From the NCBI GenBank assembly GCA_031292035.1, contig JARLHX010000423.1:184357-248356 (forward strand): a stretch of DNA of 64,000 bases. Reading direction: 5' to 3'. The DNA comes from Negativicutes bacterium. GTDB taxonomy: Bacteria > Bacillota_C > Negativicutes > Sporomusales_B > JARLHX01. Positions 62,285 to 64,000 of the stretch are shown here, piece after piece. A model generated the notes under the pieces. It was not told the origin of the DNA, ran no database searches, and saw only the letters and a program-made list of their open reading frames with translations. Position numbers and translations under genes: made by a program. Numbering within the stretch: position 1 is the stretch's first letter; each line of letters opens with the position of its first letter.

Positions 62285-63118
62285 ATGATGAATATGGACT
62301 TAATTCAAGTTGACCACGAAAGATGCATTCAGTGTGGCCGTTGCGCCAAAGTTTGCCCTTTGGGGGTTATCGGTATGGACGAGAATGGACCGCATGTTGT
62401 AAGACCGCTTTGTATCGCCTGCGGTCACTGTGTGGCGGTTTGCCCCGCGGCCGCACTGGATAATGTCAATACACCGCTAGCCAATCAAATCCTGCTGGAA
62501 AAAGCGCCAGCCCTCGATGCAGAGAATGCGGCCCGTTTTCTCCGCAGCCGCCGATCCATCCGCGCTTACCAGCAGAAGTCTGTGTCCCGGGAAAAAATTC
62601 GGCAACTCCTCGACATGGCCCGACTGGCACCGACTGCCGGCAATTCTCAAGGAGTAGCCTATCATGTCGTCGATGATCCCGATACCCTGGGCAGTATCAT
62701 CGCTGCCACCATTGACTGGGCGGAAGCCGCCCTGAAAGTTCCGCCATGGGCAGGGTCGGCAGTAGAACCGTATCTTGCCGCGCAGGTCGACAGCTACCGC
62801 CAAACCGGGCAGGATGTTGTTTTGCGTGGTGCTCCGTGTCTGGTGGTGGCCATAGCGGCCAAAAGTTCTCTGCCCACCGGTCGTGACAATACTCATTTTT
62901 CTCTGGCTTATGCCGAACTGTACGCGCCATCGATTGGCCTTGGAACCTGCTGGGCCGGATTTTTTGAAGCCTGTGCTGCCGCTGGTTATCAGCCCCTTCT
63001 CAGCCTTTTGAACCTGCCGGAAACCATGAGTGTCACCGGCGGGATCATGGTAGGCTATCCGCAATTTACCCATAAAAGATTGGTCGATAGAGCGCCTTTG
63101 CAGGTAACTTGGCAATAG
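62285..63118 (+). CDS. Nitroreductase with N-terminal 4Fe-4S ferredoxin domain
   Basis: A 277-residue fusion. Residues about 8-60 hold two ferredoxin motifs (CIQCGRCAKVCP and CIACGHCVAVCP). The nitroreductase domain follows, with RSRRSIRAYQQKSVSREKI (FMN phosphate site), ARLAPTAGNSQG and a C-terminal YAELYAPSIGLGTCWAGFFE. This fusion is common in anaerobes and would use ferredoxin electrons to reduce nitro compounds, quinones or flavins. ATG 62285 is used; ATG 62291 is also possible. Divergent from hxlR. Confidence 0.92.
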   Translation: MMNMDLIQVDHERCIQCGRCAKVCPLGVIGMDENGPHVVRPLCIACGHCVAVCPAAALDNVNTPLANQILLEKAPALDAENAARFLRSRRSIRAYQQKSVSREKIRQLLDMARLAPTAGNSQGVAYHVVDDPDTLGSIIAATIDWAEAALKVPPWAGSAVEPYLAAQVDSYRQTGQDVVLRGAPCLVVAIAAKSSLPTGRDNTHFSLAYAELYAPSIGLGTCWAGFFEACAAAGYQPLLSLLNLPETMSVTGGIMVGYPQFTHKRLVDRAPLQVTWQ

Positions 63119-63180
63119 CGCCTGCAAAAGGAGTGCAATAGGGTAAACTCAAATAATAAGATGTGAAGGGGCGAGAACAA

Positions 63181-63822
63181 ATGAAGATAGTAGCCTTTAA
63201 CGGCAGTCCGCGAAAAACGTGGAATACCGCCACCCTCCTAAATAAAGCACTGGAAGGTGGGGCGTCACAAGGCGCCGAGGTGGAGCTGATCCATCTTTAT
63301 GACCTCAACTATAAAGGCTGTATCAGTTGTTTTGCCTGCAAAACCAAAGATGGGAAAAGCTATGGAAAATGTCCGGTGCCAGACGACTTGGCTCCCATTT
63401 TCAAAAAGGTCGAGGAGGCCGATGCCATCATCTTTGGGTCGCCGATCTATTTGGGAAGGATCACCGGCGAGATGGCATCTTTTCTGGACCGATTGCTGTT
63501 TCAGTATTTGGTCTACGCCAATCCGCCGCAATCGCTTTTCCCGAGAAAAATACGCACAGGGTTTATCTATACCATGAATGTTCCTGAAGAGCAGATGACA
63601 GAATACGGTTTTGACCAACACCTTATTTTTAACGAAAATATGCTGCGCCGGGTATTCGGAGAGGCAGAAACTCTCGGCAGCTTTGATACCTATCAGTTCG
63701 AGGACTATTCCAAGGTGGTCGCCGCCCGGTTTGATCCTGAGCAGAAAGCCCGGAGACGGGAAGAAGTATTTCCCGGTGATTGCCAGAAAGCCTTTCAAAT
63801 GGGAGCAAGATTTGCCCAATAA
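63181..63822 (+). CDS. Flavodoxin-fold NAD(P)H-dependent FMN reductase-like protein
   Basis: A 213-residue protein from ATG 63181. IVAFNGSPRKTWNTATLL is the FMN phosphate loop of the NADPH-dependent FMN reductase family, followed by CISCFACKTK (two Cys pairs typical of the iron-sulfur flavoprotein branch, though the spacing CxxCxxC is compact) and FGSPIYLGRITGEM. Lies 62 nt after the nitroreductase gene, so likely co-expressed under HxlR control. A compact Fe-S cluster is possible but not certain. Confidence 0.85.
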   Translation: MKIVAFNGSPRKTWNTATLLNKALEGGASQGAEVELIHLYDLNYKGCISCFACKTKDGKSYGKCPVPDDLAPIFKKVEEADAIIFGSPIYLGRITGEMASFLDRLLFQYLVYANPPQSLFPRKIRTGFIYTMNVPEEQMTEYGFDQHLIFNENMLRRVFGEAETLGSFDTYQFEDYSKVVAARFDPEQKARRREEVFPGDCQKAFQMGARFAQ

Positions 63823-63842
63823 ACCGTTTTGGTTCCAGATTG

Positions 63843-63876
63843 CAAAGTGCCCTCGCCAGAAAGCGAGAGCACTTTG
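63843..63876. terminator. Terminator between convergent genes
   Basis: CAAAGTGC and GCACTTTG arms with CTCGC/GCGAG inside, around a 6-nt loop. Confidence 0.75.
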
Positions 63877-63877
63877 T

Positions 63878-64000
63878 CTATTTGATATTATCGATTGCTC
63901 TTGGACAGGTCGTATTCTGGCTATTTGGCTCAGCCGCATTTACATAGTTGAGTCCCCACTGGCACAGTGTAGCCAAGATGGGCAGCAGGCTCTTGCCGGA
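63878..64000 (-). CDS. Partial HxlR-family regulator, C-terminal end only
   Basis: The minus-strand frame from the right edge (codon 1 at 64000-63998) runs 40 codons to TAG 63880-63878. It begins SGKSLLPILATLCQWGLNY, the wing-end and C-terminal helix of HxlR proteins (compare GKTLIPILQLMSEWGIKY in the full-length copy at 61782). The start and helix-turn-helix lie outside the window. It would be convergent with the flavodoxin gene. Confidence 0.82.
   Translation of the reverse strand, partial: SGKSLLPILATLCQWGLNYVNAAEPNSQNTTCPRAIDNIK

Overview
The window looks like chromosomal DNA of a diderm, spore-forming Firmicute of the Negativicutes, most likely Sporomusaceae. A two-partner secretion adhesin and its outer-membrane transporter (positions 1-8296) require an outer membrane. 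A PdaB-like sporulation deacetylase (13914), Firmicute-type leader RNAs (guanine and ykkC-type riboswitches, a SAM-I riboswitch, an alanine T-box), HisZ with a TrpR/YerC-type regulator, and a PurF with Fe-S ligands point to the clostridial lineage. Coding density is high and intrinsic terminators are common. I saw no rRNA, tRNA, insertion sequence, prophage or CRISPR array.

Layout. 1-8.7 kb: the C-terminal part of a very large TpsA exoprotein, its TpsB transporter, an unrecognised 85-aa protein and a 19-codon micro-ORF. 8.9-13 kb: a GntR-regulated catabolic or uptake cluster (GalB-like PIG-L protein, DASS carboxylate transporter, ModA-like binding protein); the same 13-bp operator-like palindrome precedes the regulator and the first enzyme gene. 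13-17.8 kb: an unknown membrane protein, PdaB-like deacetylase, guaA and an MFS transporter. 17.8-27.2 kb: purine uptake and synthesis. A promoter, a guanine aptamer, a ykkC-family (probably PRPP) aptamer and a terminator lie in tandem ahead of an NCS2 purine permease, followed by purE-C-F-M-N-H-D. 27.2-32.3 kb: a second DASS transporter and a TetR-EmrA-EmrB efflux operon. 32.3-35.3 kb (minus strand): metN-metI-metQ under a SAM-I riboswitch, and a small unrecognised transcription unit. 35.4-45.1 kb: histidine synthesis, as a TrpR/YerC-like regulator-hisZ-HD hydrolase group, then a divergent D-2-hydroxyacid dehydrogenase, then hisG-D-C-B-H-A-F-IE. 45.1-53.5 kb: mixed genes (flavin-binding protein, Mug glycosylase, a DJ-1/unknown/Gate triad, an Lrp-FeS-EamA operon, an MBL hydrolase, a divergent polysaccharide deacetylase). 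53.5-55.5 kb: alaR-alaT-like operon under a T-box whose specifier reads as GCC (alanine). 55.5-64 kb: a radical SAM/DNA-metabolism pair, a diguanylate cyclase, an exported lactonase-like MBL enzyme, a YibE/F protein, and an HxlR/nitroreductase/flavodoxin redox cluster ending with a cut-off second HxlR gene.

How the parts work together: the central 20 kb is a purine-histidine block. Both pathways use PRPP, and the purine permease leader appears to sense both the end product (guanine) and the precursor (PRPP). Amino-acid supply is sensed by RNA (SAM for methionine uptake, uncharged tRNA-Ala for alanine transamination) and probably by a TrpR-family repressor for histidine. The most interesting less-explained items are the tandem riboswitch, the alanine T-box, the paired GntR operators, two micro-ORFs sharing a conserved NFMGG peptide, and the compact minus-strand unit at 32266-32545. 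All calls rest on reading the sequence and on family knowledge; no searches were run.
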